From the NCBI GenBank assembly GCA_044374295.1, contig JBILOU010000024.1, positions 1 to 28,177 on the forward strand: a stretch of DNA of 28,177 bases, given 5' to 3'. The notes under the pieces are model-generated. The model saw only the letters and a list, made by a program, of their open reading frames with translations. It did no database searches and was not told where the DNA came from. The stretch comes from CAIZGX01 sp044374295. GTDB taxonomy: Bacteria; Bacteroidota; Bacteroidia; Flavobacteriales_D; Sanyastnellaceae. The first letter of the stretch is position 1, and the number at the start of each line of letters is the position of its first letter. The translations under genes were made by a program, and so were the position numbers. Shown in pieces: positions 1 through 8,699 of this stretch.

Positions 1-1
1 C

Positions 2-466
2 ATTTACATTGAACCATGGAGAGCAGAAGGTTTCCCAGTGGTTAAAGACTTGATGGTAGATCGCGCAGCATTCGACCGTATTATTCAATCGGGTGGATTC
101 GTTTCTGTGAATACTTCCGGAAGAACTATGGACGCGAATGCGATTCCTATTCCGAAAGACGATGCAGATAAAGCGTTCGACGCGGCAACTTGTATTGGAT
201 GTGGTGCTTGTGTAGCAACTTGTCCAAACAGCTCGGCAATGTTGTTCGTGAGTGCGAAAGTTTCTCAATTCGCTTTGTTGCCACAAGGACATCCTGAGCG
301 CAAAGAGCGTGTATTGAATATGGTTAAACAAATGGACGAAGAAGGATTTGGAAATTGCAGCAACATTGGTGCTTGCGAGGTTCAATGTCCGAAGAACATT
401 AGCATTGAAAACATTGCGCGCATGAACAGAGAGTATCTTTCGGCGAGTGTGAAACCAGAGAATTAA
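2..466 (+). CDS. sdhB: Succinate dehydrogenase/fumarate reductase iron-sulfur subunit, C-terminal part (5' truncated)
   Basis: The reading frame is open from base 2, so the gene begins left of the window; the GTG at 38 is internal, not a start. The visible 154 residues are the C-terminal ferredoxin-like half of SdhB/FrdB. A first cysteine cluster (CIGCGACVATCP) and a second (CSNIGACEVQCP) supply the ligands for the [4Fe-4S] and [3Fe-4S] centres; the N-terminal [2Fe-2S] domain is outside the window. The subunit passes electrons from the flavoprotein SdhA to the quinone-reducing membrane anchor at the inner face of the cytoplasmic membrane. The segment EPWRAEGFPVVKDL and the overall spacing suit the type found in Bacteroidota, where sdhC and sdhA usually precede sdhB; those would lie upstream. 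Its TAA shares one base with the ATG of the next gene. The family assignment is firm. Confidence 0.95.
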   Translation: MYIEPWRAEGFPVVKDLMVDRAAFDRIIQSGGFVSVNTSGRTMDANAIPIPKDDADKAFDAATCIGCGACVATCPNSSAMLFVSAKVSQFALLPQGHPERKERVLNMVKQMDEEGFGNCSNIGACEVQCPKNISIENIARMNREYLSASVKPEN

Positions 467-1116
467 TGCAACAATTTCATTTAAAGCACCAAGGGCTCGT
501 TTTGCTCTTGGTGTTTTTTTGTTTTAGGTCGAATGGTCAACCCTCTTGGGATTTGAATATATTGGCGAAGATCAACGGAGGTCCTGAGAAGTCTGATCGA
601 TTTTGGGAATCGTATACCAATAGTATTTATTATTTAACAGTCGGAACCCCTTTACTGGTCGGGACTGTAGGCGTTTTGAAAAAAGACGAATTCGTGAAGC
701 GTCAGTTCGTTGGCATGGCCGGTGGATTGGCTTTGAATGGATTTGTCACTATCGCAATGAAATATGGAATAGCTAGGCCACGTCCATTTGCAGCGCATGG
801 CGATTTAATCTACAAGAAGACTCATGCTGGAAGTTTGTCGTTTCCATCTGGACATACGAGTTCTGCATTTCAGTGGGCAACGAGTTGTGTGTTGGCTAAA
901 CCGAAATGGTATATCGCCGTTCCTGCATATATGTATGCCTGCGGAATTGGATACTCGCGTCTGCATTTAGGTGCGCATTATCCGACCGATGTTGCAGCGG
1001 GCGCATTCATCGGCACTGCCAGCGCTTTTGCTTCTTATCACATTAACAATTGGTTTTGGAAGAAGATGGATACAAGAAAGGAACGAAAACATATTCTGAT
1101 AACCCCTTCGTTTTAA
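466..1116 (+). CDS. PAP2-family membrane phosphatase
   Basis: This 216-residue protein has an N-terminal hydrophobic signal or anchor (about residues 10-24, followed by SNGQ) and further hydrophobic segments. All three PAP2 signature motifs are intact: K-x6-RP (KYGIARPRP), PSGH (SFPSGHTSSAF) and SR-x5-H-x3-D (SRLHLGAHYPTD), containing the catalytic histidines. Family members dephosphorylate lipid phosphates such as undecaprenyl pyrophosphate, phosphatidic acid or lipid A; which one applies here cannot be told. The active site normally faces the periplasm. The start is the ATG overlapping the sdhB stop by one base (TAATG), implying cotranscription and coupled translation. The tail after the last hydrophobic segment is basic (KKMDTRKERKH). 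A strong hairpin terminator follows. Confidence 0.9.
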   Translation: MQQFHLKHQGLVLLLVFFCFRSNGQPSWDLNILAKINGGPEKSDRFWESYTNSIYYLTVGTPLLVGTVGVLKKDEFVKRQFVGMAGGLALNGFVTIAMKYGIARPRPFAAHGDLIYKKTHAGSLSFPSGHTSSAFQWATSCVLAKPKWYIAVPAYMYACGIGYSRLHLGAHYPTDVAAGAFIGTASAFASYHINNWFWKKMDTRKERKHILITPSF

Positions 1117-1124
1117 ATTATAAA

Positions 1125-1150
1125 AAAAAGCCGCGATTAAGCGGCTTTTT
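1125..1150. terminator. Bidirectional intrinsic terminator
   Basis: A perfect 10-bp stem (AAAAAGCCGC at 1125-1134 with GCGGCTTTTT at 1141-1150) encloses a 6-base loop. It has an A-run on one side and a T-run on the other, so it can end transcription from both sides. It sits between the converging PAP2 gene (+) and the small exported protein gene (-). Confidence 0.9.
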
Positions 1151-1167
1151 ATTTGAAGTCAACACAA

Positions 1168-1593
1168 TTACTGTTTGAATCCTGAAACGATGCTAATGCA
1201 GCCGATATGCTGAACTACGGCGTCTTTTTGCTCAGGGACTTTAACCTTCACAACAAGTTGTTGTGTGTTTTTCATTTTGAATTCAAAAGCTTCTTTGTCT
1301 TGAGCGCCTTTGTTGGTGTAAATCTGCTTACCGTTGATATCGCTTACAGTGAACTCAACATCTCCAAGGATAGGGTGAGCAACTACAAGCAGACGGTAAT
1401 CACGACCACCAAAGAAGGTGACCATAATTTCAGCTTCTTCGCCTGGGGCCATTTGTGCTGAATTGTAACTGTCGTTTTGAACGTACCCATTTAATTTTGG
1501 AAGAGCCTTATTTTTAGTGAAAGGTCTGCATTGCGCCAAGGCAAATGAAGGAATAAGGACCAACAAGAACAGGAGAATTTTATATGTTTTCAT
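1168..1593 (-). CDS. Small exported protein of unknown function
   Basis: This 141-residue protein begins with a clear signal peptide (MKTYKILLFLLVLIPSFALA) with predicted cleavage at ALA-Q. The mature part of about 120 residues is likely beta-rich, with a GEEAEIMVTFFGGRDYRLLV stretch and the segment FTVSDINGKQIY. Two cysteines remain after cleavage, one next to the predicted cleavage site and one near the C-terminus (HIGCIS), which could form a disulfide. The first cysteine is preceded by Q and lacks a proper lipobox, so I do not call it a lipoprotein. The gene lies 16 bases after the lipoprotein gene on the same strand and is the last gene of the run before the terminator. I recognise no catalytic motif or named domain; a periplasmic or outer-membrane-associated role is an inference from export alone. 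Confidence 0.72.
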   Translation of the reverse strand: MKTYKILLFLLVLIPSFALAQCRPFTKNKALPKLNGYVQNDSYNSAQMAPGEEAEIMVTFFGGRDYRLLVVAHPILGDVEFTVSDINGKQIYTNKGAQDKEAFEFKMKNTQQLVVKVKVPEQKDAVVQHIGCISIVSGFKQ

Positions 1594-1609
1594 GATATCT
1601 TCAGAATTT

Positions 1610-2530
1610 TTATAGAATGTATTTGTTTCGGATTACAACAACTTCTGCAGCGATTTTCGCAAGTGTAGCATCGCTCATGGTAATTGTATCAGTGCTTCCA
1701 ATTGTGGTTGTTCCGTTTTTGTCTTTTTCAACAGAAGTTTCTCCACCAATAACAATTACATCTTTGTAGATCATTTGAAGCTTAATTAAATCTTCTTTCA
1801 TTTGATTCACTCGGTTGCTAGTTGCAAAGAGATTCAAGTAATTAACTAATTGATTTAGCGAATAAGTTTGTTCTGCCACTCGCTGTCTCATGGCCTTTTC
1901 GCCTTTTTTTCCAGCGTACTGAGTAGATAAATAAAGTGTTTCAACCCATGCTCCTGCAATGATTAATGCGCTGACATCTGTTCTCTTGCCTTCTTTCAAG
2001 TATGCATTTACATTTTGGTAGGACTGGGTTACATAACTAATTAATGAATCTCTATTGTTTTGATTGCGTTGAACTCGCTCCATGAATTGTTCGTCCAATG
2101 CCCCGTCTATTCCCAATGCACTTGCTAACGTTTTCGATGCGGAGAGGTAATTAACGGATTCTTGCTTTTGGTCGAATACAGTACTGTAACTTAAATCAGC
2201 TGCGTATATACCGAGATTAATTGCTCGGTTTTCCTCGTTGATGTATTTATTTACTTTCTCAACAGGGTTTAAAACATTTTTATCAAAACTGAATCCGGCG
2301 TCTTTGATCATATCTGCCATTTCTATTGGGGCAGGTATGCTGAAGAAAATCTGTTTCAAAGCTTGCTCGCGATCTTTGAAAAATTCATCTTTGTTTGTCA
2401 ATTCGCTTGCACCCGTTTCAAGAGGAGCTTTGTTTTCAGTTTTATTCTCATTACCGCCGCAAGCCACAAAGAATAGACTGCCTACGCAAATACTGAGAAA
2501 TGCATGAAGGGAGAGATGTTTTTTAATCAT
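1610..2530 (-). CDS. Putative lipoprotein of unknown function
   Basis: This 306-residue protein has a lipoprotein signal peptide ending in a lipobox (LFFVAC, Cys24), followed by a short polar linker (GGNENKTENK). Lipid attachment would require LspA, which is encoded in this window. The mature part is predicted to be mostly alpha-helical and charged, with a run of helices from about residue 50 (DEFFKDREQALKQ) to the end and no membrane segment. The segment EENRAINLGIYAADLSY is the most distinctive part; I believe similar proteins occur in other Bacteroidota but cannot name the family. A Gly/Thr-rich insertion (about residues 258-280) separates the last two helices. It is followed after 16 bases by the small exported protein, so the two are probably cotranscribed. 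The start is the only ATG giving a full signal peptide. Confidence 0.75.
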   Translation of the reverse strand: MIKKHLSLHAFLSICVGSLFFVACGGNENKTENKAPLETGASELTNKDEFFKDREQALKQIFFSIPAPIEMADMIKDAGFSFDKNVLNPVEKVNKYINEENRAINLGIYAADLSYSTVFDQKQESVNYLSASKTLASALGIDGALDEQFMERVQRNQNNRDSLISYVTQSYQNVNAYLKEGKRTDVSALIIAGAWVETLYLSTQYAGKKGEKAMRQRVAEQTYSLNQLVNYLNLFATSNRVNQMKEDLIKLQMIYKDVIVIGGETSVEKDKNGTTTIGSTDTITMSDATLAKIAAEVVVIRNKYIL

Positions 2531-2540
2531 TTTGAACTGC

Positions 2541-2578
2541 TTGATAGTTTATAGCCCTTTGTTACGGGCTGTTATCAA
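2541..2578. repeat. Two-part inverted repeat between polA and the lipoprotein gene
   Basis: Outer arms TTGATA (2541-2546) and TATCAA (2573-2578) flank inner arms AGCCC (2553-2557) and GGGCT (2566-2570), with an asymmetric internal loop and an 8-base apical loop. No T-run follows on the minus strand, so it is not a textbook terminator. It could be a weak polA terminator, a transcript-stabilising hairpin or an operator for the lipoprotein gene. It occupies most of the 81-base gap, in which I see no convincing TAnnTTTG element. Confidence 0.45.
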
Positions 2579-2611
2579 AATAGTTACAAAACACCTCGAT
2601 ATAATTTGATA

Positions 2612-5401
2612 TTAATGCGCCTCGAGCCAGTTATTTCCTGCTTGAATCTCAACGTCTAAGGGTACTTCAAGTTTTACCGCGTTTTCCATTTCATGCTTAA
2701 CGAGTGCAAACACTTGTTCAATTTCTTCCTTTGGTGTATCGAAGAGCAATTCATCGTGAACTTGAAGAACCATTCTTGTTTTCAAATTGGCATTCTTCAA
2801 TGCTGATTGAATTTTCACCATGGCTACTTTAATGACGTCGGCTGCCGAACCTTGAATAGGTGCATTCACCGCGTTGCGCTCTGCGAAGCTTCTTGAGATG
2901 GCGTTTGAAGAGTTGATATCTGGAAGGAAGCGTCTACGTCCGAGCACGGTTTCCACGAATCCTCTTGAGCGGCAATCTTCCACTGCTTGTTGCTGGTAGG
3001 TTTTTAGAGCCGCGAATTGCGTGTAATACGCTTCAATGATGTTCTTCGCTTCTGTTCTTGAAATGCCCAGTTGTTGAGCCAATCCGAAGGGACCTTGTCC
3101 GTATATAATTCCGAAGTTAACCGCTTTCGCTTTGCTTCGCATGTCCTTGGTCACTTCATCCAACGGAACGTTGAACACCTTCGAAGCGGTGGCTTTGTGA
3201 ATGTCTTCGCCTTGTTGAAAAGCTTCGATCATGTTTTTGTCTCCGCTTAATGCAGCAATAATTCGCAATTCAACTTGCGAGTAATCGGCGCTTACTAAAA
3301 CGTGATTTTCATCGCGTGCAACAAATGCTTTTCTAATTTCTTTTCCGCGAGAAGTGCGAATAGGAATGTTCTGCAAATTCGGCTGATTGCTGCTCAATCT
3401 CCCCGTTGCTGCAACCGCTTGCATAAAGTTCGTGTGTACACGTCCGGTGATTGAGTTAATCATGTTAGGAAGTGTATCGATATATGTGCTTTTCAATTTG
3501 CGCAATTCACGATAATCGAGAATCAACGGAACAATTTCGTGGTTGTGTAAATAGCGTTGAAGGACATCTTCACCGGTGCTGTATTGACCGGTTTTTGTCT
3601 TTTTCATTTCAGTGGTTATTTTCAATTTCTCGAAAAGAATAACGCCTAATTGTTTTGGAGAATCGAGGTTGAATTTCTCCCCTGCGAGTTCCGTAATTTT
3701 TTCTTCAATGATGTCTAGCTCTTTGCCAAGTTCAACACTGTAAGCATTTAAGAAATCCTTGTCAACACGAATACCTTCCCACTCCATATTCGCAAGCACT
3801 TCAATGAGTGGTGTTTCAATGTTTTCTAGAACGGAGGTCGTTCCTTGCTTTTCTAATTCAGATTGAAAAATTTCAGCGAGTTGAAGCGTTACATCGGCAT
3901 CCTCTGCAGCGTAATCTTTTATGCTTTCAGCAGGAAGGTGAGCCATTGAATTTTGATTTTTTCCTTTCGGTCCAATCAACGATTCGATAGAGACAGGTTT
4001 GTAATTCAAATAACTTTCACTCAACGCATCCATTCCGTGTTTTCCATCTGCATTAATGACGTAATGCGCCAGCATGGTGTCGAAGATTTTATTTTGAATC
4101 TTCATTCCATATTTCTTCATCATCTTGAAGTCGAACTTGTAGTTCTGTGCGACAAGTGTTTTCGAAGTGTCTGAGAAAATTTCATTGAAAATTTCCAATT
4201 GCTTTTTCGCTTCTTCAAAGTTGGAAGAAATAGGAACGTACCATCCTGTATGTGCTTTCGTGCTGAAAGAAAGTCCAACGAGATAGGCTGAATGCGGCTC
4301 TAGGTCAGAAGTTTCAGTATCGAAACTAAACGTTGTTGCGCTTTGAAGTTCTGAAATTAATGTTTGAAGTTCTTGTTCGGAAGTGGCCATGAAGTATTCA
4401 TGATCCGTATTTTCAATTGTGTTTTTTGGTGTTGAAGGAACAATAATTTCTTCGCCAGCAGATGAAAATAAATCTTGAGTAGCGTTGCTCGCAGCAGCAG
4501 GCTTGGCAGTTGCCTCTTCGTTTAAAACACGTTTCATTAATTGACGAAATTCGAGTTCTTCGAACACTTCACGAATCGCATCTTTGTTTATTTCGCTCAC
4601 CTTTAACGCTTCTTCATCGAGCGGAGTTGGAGCGTCGAGCATAATGGTTGCGAGTTTCTTCGAAAGAATGCCTTGTTCGCGGAAATTCTCTACGTTTTCC
4701 TTCTGCTTTCCTTTGAGTTTATCTGTGTTTGCAAGAAGCCCTTCGAGAGTTCCGAATTCGGCTAAAAGTTTCGCTGCAGTTTTTTCCCCAATGCCAGGTA
4801 TTCCAGGAATGTTGTCTACCGCATCGCCCATGAGACCGAGCAGATCAATAACCTGACTAACATTTTGAATATTGAATTTTGCGCAGACTTCTGCTTCGCC
4901 TAAAATCTCAGCTTTACCGCCTTGGTACCCTGGTTTGTAGATGAAAGTTTTATCACTAACCAGTTGACCATAATCTTTATCTGGTGTCATCATGTAAGTA
5001 TGAAAACCCGCATGCTCTGCTTTTTTTGCAAGTGTTCCAATGATGTCATCGGCTTCATACCCTGGAGCAATGAGCATAGGAATATTGAAAGCTTCAACGA
5101 TTTTCTTGATATAAGGAACCGCAAGTTTGATGTCTTCCGGAGTCTCTGATCTATTTGCTTTGTAGGCCTCGTAATCGATCTCTCTGAGAGTTTGTTCAGG
5201 TGCGTCGAATACGACAGCAATGTGTGAAGGTTTCTCGTTGTTTAAAATGTCGAGAAGCGTGTTGGTGAATCCGAACATGGCTCCAGTATTCAGTCCTTTG
5301 CTGTTGATGCGAGGAGTTCTGATGAAGGCGTAATATGCACGGAAAATAAGTGCGTATGCGTCGAGAAGAAATAGTTTTTTTTCGTGTTCTGAAGATATCA
5401 T
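2612..5401 (-). CDS. polA: DNA polymerase I
   Basis: This is full-length family A polymerase (929 residues; E. coli 928) for Okazaki-fragment processing and repair. The 5'-3' exonuclease domain occupies about residues 8-290 (FLLDAYALIFRAYYAF, GYEADD at 114-119, DKDYGQLV at 141-148, and GLMGDAVDNIPG leading into the helix-hairpin-helix). The 3'-5' proofreading domain begins near 340 and appears active: DTE (Asp361, Glu363), NYKFD and YAAED are all present, unlike the inactive domain of Taq. The polymerase domain has motif A (SADYSQVELR), motif B (RSKAKAVNFGIIYG) and motif C (QVHDELLF). I chose the ATG at 5399-5401, one base after the ribE stop; a longer frame would start inside ribE and add 12 unconserved residues. 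It is probably cotranscribed with ribE. Confidence 0.97.
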   Translation of the reverse strand: MISSEHEKKLFLLDAYALIFRAYYAFIRTPRINSKGLNTGAMFGFTNTLLDILNNEKPSHIAVVFDAPEQTLREIDYEAYKANRSETPEDIKLAVPYIKKIVEAFNIPMLIAPGYEADDIIGTLAKKAEHAGFHTYMMTPDKDYGQLVSDKTFIYKPGYQGGKAEILGEAEVCAKFNIQNVSQVIDLLGLMGDAVDNIPGIPGIGEKTAAKLLAEFGTLEGLLANTDKLKGKQKENVENFREQGILSKKLATIMLDAPTPLDEEALKVSEINKDAIREVFEELEFRQLMKRVLNEEATAKPAAASNATQDLFSSAGEEIIVPSTPKNTIENTDHEYFMATSEQELQTLISELQSATTFSFDTETSDLEPHSAYLVGLSFSTKAHTGWYVPISSNFEEAKKQLEIFNEIFSDTSKTLVAQNYKFDFKMMKKYGMKIQNKIFDTMLAHYVINADGKHGMDALSESYLNYKPVSIESLIGPKGKNQNSMAHLPAESIKDYAAEDADVTLQLAEIFQSELEKQGTTSVLENIETPLIEVLANMEWEGIRVDKDFLNAYSVELGKELDIIEEKITELAGEKFNLDSPKQLGVILFEKLKITTEMKKTKTGQYSTGEDVLQRYLHNHEIVPLILDYRELRKLKSTYIDTLPNMINSITGRVHTNFMQAVAATGRLSSNQPNLQNIPIRTSRGKEIRKAFVARDENHVLVSADYSQVELRIIAALSGDKNMIEAFQQGEDIHKATASKVFNVPLDEVTKDMRSKAKAVNFGIIYGQGPFGLAQQLGISRTEAKNIIEAYYTQFAALKTYQQQAVEDCRSRGFVETVLGRRRFLPDINSSNAISRSFAERNAVNAPIQGSAADVIKVAMVKIQSALKNANLKTRMVLQVHDELLFDTPKEEIEQVFALVKHEMENAVKLEVPLDVEIQAGNNWLEAH

Positions 5402-5402
5402 G

Positions 5403-5999
5403 TTACGAAGATAGTGCAGCCATATACGCGGCCACATACTTCCCCATAATATCGAATTCTAAATTGACTAAAGTTCCATTTTCAATGAACTGAAAAGTGG
5501 TGTGTTCATATGTAAATGGAATAATGGCCACTGAAAAAGAAGTTTTCGAGCTGTCAACTACCGTGAGACTTACCCCGTTTATAGCGATGCTTCCTTTCGG
5601 AACGGTGATATGTCCGAGTTCCTTAGGCGTATATTCAAAAGTGAATTTCCAACTGCCTTCATTTTCTGTTTTGGAAATGCATTTTCCAACTACATCTACA
5701 TGTCCTTGTACGTTGTGTCCGTCTAATCGATCACCCACCTTTACGCACCTTTCAAGATTAACGTTATTGCCTTCCAACCAACTTCCAATGGTTGTTTTTT
5801 GAATGGTTTCGTCAATGGCTGTAACGCGATAAGAATCGTTCGCAATTTCAACCACAGTTAGACAAATTCCGTTGTGCGCGAGGCTTTGATCAACTTTCAA
5901 TTCATTTGTGAAATCACAAGAAACCCAGAGCTCTAGGTTACTTCCAACACGTTCCGTCTTCACAATTTTACCAAGCGATTCTATAATTCCTGTGAACAT
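5403..5999 (-). CDS. ribE: Riboflavin synthase alpha chain
   Basis: This 198-residue protein is the usual size for riboflavin synthase, which converts two 6,7-dimethyl-8-ribityllumazine molecules into riboflavin and the pyrimidine precursor in the cytoplasm. The N-terminus MFTGIIES is characteristic. The protein consists of two similar lumazine-binding barrels, about residues 1-96 and 97-198, with paired motifs: AHNGICLTV in the first and AINGVSLTVVD in the second, and GHNVQGHVD at the junction. It starts 3 bases after the stop of the type B secreted protein and ends one base before polA, so the three probably share a transcript although their functions are unrelated. I see no FMN-riboswitch-like structure in the 3-base upstream gap. 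Confidence 0.96.
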   Translation of the reverse strand: MFTGIIESLGKIVKTERVGSNLELWVSCDFTNELKVDQSLAHNGICLTVVEIANDSYRVTAIDETIQKTTIGSWLEGNNVNLERCVKVGDRLDGHNVQGHVDVVGKCISKTENEGSWKFTFEYTPKELGHITVPKGSIAINGVSLTVVDSSKTSFSVAIIPFTYEHTTFQFIENGTLVNLEFDIMGKYVAAYMAALSS

Positions 6000-6002
6000 A
6001 TT

Positions 6003-8663
6003 TTATTGTTGAGGTGTGGCTTGTGTTGCATTCAAAATCTGAATGTAACCTTCGCGGAATTCAGGTATAATACCTTCCAAGCGAATGGTATTTACCACCA
6101 CGGTATAGTAGTAAGTTCCTGCGCTGACAAGGGTTTGCGTGGCTTCGTCTGTTGCGTTCCACAAGATATCTGGATTAGTAGTTTCGAAAAGCAATGTGCC
6201 GTATCGATTGAATATTTTCAAGTCGATGCTTTCTATGGAACGGTATGGAAACGGCTTAAGAATATCGTTCAATCCGTCTAAATTCGGAGTGATAATGTTA
6301 GGCAATTCGAAAGTCGGGCAGTTGTCTATGCACACCACATTTGAAGGAGCACTTTCATTTTGGTAGAGTTCACCATCTGGCCATAGATTAAGTGAATCGA
6401 GCGCTGTAATGTAGAAACATCCTGCAATACTTTGTAATCCATCCGGATGAAGGAATTCAAATTCGGTGCTGTTTGATCCGTTTAATGTTCCGAGTAAAGT
6501 GTATGAGCTTGTATTTGTCGGAGCGTAGTAAATGTTGTAGGCTGTTATGTCTTGTGCGCAGGAGGGGTCAATGTTGTCCCATGAAATTTGAAGCGAAGGG
6601 ATTTCACAGTTGTTAGTTTGTGAAATAAGCGGAGGGCAAGGTGGTTCTGAGTCGTATGGACTTGCGCAAATTTCTTGGCTAAAGTTGTACAAAGAGTCGG
6701 GAACATTTGGCGCACCATATGAACCCAGCGTTAGAATCTTGTAGCAATAGTTGGCATTGTTTACAAGACCAGTATCGAGGTATTGAGGAATGGTAGTTTC
6801 ACTCAACAAAGAAAAATTTAACTCACCTGGAGCCTTTCGATAGATGAAGTACCGCGAATTGATCCAAGGAAATTGTCCTGTTAAATTCAATTGAATGGCA
6901 TTGTCTTGCGGTGTTGCGATGAGCCAAGGCGATGTGGCGGTTGATGAGTAGCCAACGACATCTTCATTCGAATAGAATTTCACACGGTATTTTTTCAAAG
7001 CCGTGAAGGTGTCGATATTCGAATGATAGTATACGGTGTCGCCCGTGTTCAAGATGGTGAATTCATTCGAAGCGAAGATGGTTTGCCATGTTCCGTTGTT
7101 ATCGAATTCCAATTCGTAGTGGTAAGGCGGCAAGTAGGTAAGGGTGTCAAGCTGAGATGGAGGCGACCACCAAACAGTATCTCGGCCCACCGAAATATCT
7201 GTTGTTTCAATACTCACTTTCGTGATGACAGGAATGTCTTTTTTAATTTGAACACATGCTTCTTCGCTTGCGTAGCTCAATGCACCGTCGGGCCATACAG
7301 TAACAATGCGGTAGCAGAAAGGAACTCCGAAACCGGGCGCATTGTCGTTGTATGTTGTGCTATTCACTCCAAGTGTTTGTCCAATGTATACGAAGCCTGT
7401 GTATGCTGGCATTCCAACTTCACAATCGGAAGGATTGAAGTTAAATCCGTTTTGTTTTCTATAAATGAAGTAGCGAACATTTGCTGCTTCGAAGTTTGTG
7501 AATGAATTTAGGCAAGGGGAAGGATTCCAAGTTACTGTTACCGTTGAACCTACAGCCGCCGCTTGAACATTTTGAACTTTTGGTGCGACTACGGTAATAT
7601 TTACAGATTCGATATCTGCTAATGGAACAAAACCGTTGTCAAGTGCCTCAAAGCTCACGGTGTATGGTGCGGCACGAACTTCTTCGCATTCCGGGTTCCA
7701 ATAGAAAGTATCTGTAAATGTGTTGAACTCTGCTTCATGCACTACGTTCGTAAGTGGACCACCGAACGCACTGATGAAAATTGTATTTCCATTGGGGTCT
7801 GTTGCATTCACATCGAACTGAATGGTGCTACCTGCCTCAACGCAATAATCGGGAAGGGGCGCAATAACGGGAGGTTGATTGTTGCACGTAATAACTGTAA
7901 TCTGCATGTCGCGAATGACATAACCGACCAAAATACCGTTTCGATATTCTTCAATTTTTATTGCGATGTTGAACTCACCTGCTAATGGCGGAACGACCCA
8001 AGTGACATCACCGGTTGTAGCGTTAATACTAAATACGTCTGAACCATTTACTGTGCTCGCATCGGGAAGCAGCCAGCCTGGTAAGGCCTGTGCACCTTCA
8101 CCCATGCAGGGAACAAGCGAGTAAACCAAGGAATCTCCATCTGGGTCGAAGGCTACAGGGTTGTGTATCCAAGGCTGATTGAGACAAGCATCTTCAATGG
8201 GCATTTTCAGTAGTTGAACCGAATTGTTGTGTCCCGTTGCAGGGGAAATCACAATCATCGACTGAATCGTGAATACTTGGTTTATGGAATTCAAGATGTT
8301 GATTACACCTTCATTACGATTGGGATCTTCCATCACAAGGTAATAGACTCCTGGACCTGCGTAGGTGTGATAGCCGACGTATTGATTTCTCTTCGCGTCG
8401 CCAGAACCTAAGATGAGTTCTTCTGTTCGTTCTAAACTGTCGAGTTGGTTTTCGGTTGTTCCTGAAGGTTCATCGCCCCATCTGATTTTCAAAAACGGCC
8501 GGTCAGCAGCGAAAGAGCTGGCCTTTGTAATGGTGTTTATGGTGACTTTGTAGGTGTAACCGGAAATGTGCTCGTAAACAATTTCTCCAGCACGATTGTG
8601 GGTAGCCCATGCCGCAAGGGTTGTGAGCCAAACGCAAATGGTGAGGAGTAGTTTACGATTCAT
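6003..8663 (-). CDS. Large secreted protein with type B (gliding-motility-associated) type IX sorting domain
   Basis: This 886-residue protein has a signal peptide (residues 1-20, ending AAWA) and a long extracellular region. Residues about 21-260 form an N-terminal domain that opens THNRAGEIVYEH. A cadherin/Ig-like module follows (from QPPVIAPLPDYCVEAG, about 265-360), then several fibronectin type III-like modules to about 780. Cysteines are frequent and probably form disulfides. The C-terminal 99 residues (788-886) match the type B sorting domain: NIITPNLDGLND, LKIFNRYGTLLFE, W near the middle and AGTYYYTVVV, ending in a strand EGYIQIL. Such tails direct export through the type IX secretion system to the cell surface. 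No catalytic motif is visible, so an adhesin or matrix role is inferred. It follows the subtilisin-like gene after a 36-base gap. Confidence 0.88.
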   Translation of the reverse strand: MNRKLLLTICVWLTTLAAWATHNRAGEIVYEHISGYTYKVTINTITKASSFAADRPFLKIRWGDEPSGTTENQLDSLERTEELILGSGDAKRNQYVGYHTYAGPGVYYLVMEDPNRNEGVINILNSINQVFTIQSMIVISPATGHNNSVQLLKMPIEDACLNQPWIHNPVAFDPDGDSLVYSLVPCMGEGAQALPGWLLPDASTVNGSDVFSINATTGDVTWVVPPLAGEFNIAIKIEEYRNGILVGYVIRDMQITVITCNNQPPVIAPLPDYCVEAGSTIQFDVNATDPNGNTIFISAFGGPLTNVVHEAEFNTFTDTFYWNPECEEVRAAPYTVSFEALDNGFVPLADIESVNITVVAPKVQNVQAAAVGSTVTVTWNPSPCLNSFTNFEAANVRYFIYRKQNGFNFNPSDCEVGMPAYTGFVYIGQTLGVNSTTYNDNAPGFGVPFCYRIVTVWPDGALSYASEEACVQIKKDIPVITKVSIETTDISVGRDTVWWSPPSQLDTLTYLPPYHYELEFDNNGTWQTIFASNEFTILNTGDTVYYHSNIDTFTALKKYRVKFYSNEDVVGYSSTATSPWLIATPQDNAIQLNLTGQFPWINSRYFIYRKAPGELNFSLLSETTIPQYLDTGLVNNANYCYKILTLGSYGAPNVPDSLYNFSQEICASPYDSEPPCPPLISQTNNCEIPSLQISWDNIDPSCAQDITAYNIYYAPTNTSSYTLLGTLNGSNSTEFEFLHPDGLQSIAGCFYITALDSLNLWPDGELYQNESAPSNVVCIDNCPTFELPNIITPNLDGLNDILKPFPYRSIESIDLKIFNRYGTLLFETTNPDILWNATDEATQTLVSAGTYYYTVVVNTIRLEGIIPEFREGYIQILNATQATPQQ

Positions 8664-8675
8664 TTTATGTAAGAC

Positions 8676-8697
8676 AAACTAAGTTGTCATTTAGTTT
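8676..8697. repeat. Short perfect inverted repeat between two secreted-protein genes
   Basis: Arms AAACTAA (8676-8682) and TTAGTTT (8691-8697) surround an 8-base spacer and fill most of the 36-base gap. No T-run follows. On the minus strand the TTAGTTTG sequence differs by one base from the -7 consensus TAnnTTTG, so the site could be part of a promoter or operator for the downstream type B protein gene. Confidence 0.4.
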
Positions 8698-8699
8698 AC

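Noticed and set aside
5402..5437. N-terminal extension of polA by 12 residues
   Set aside because: It overlaps the end of ribE and the conserved polymerase N-terminus begins at the inner ATG right after the ribE stop.
7023..7505. Antisense open frame of 160 codons within the type B secreted protein gene
   Set aside because: It is a shadow of a well-supported gene, with no signal, motif or upstream element of its own.
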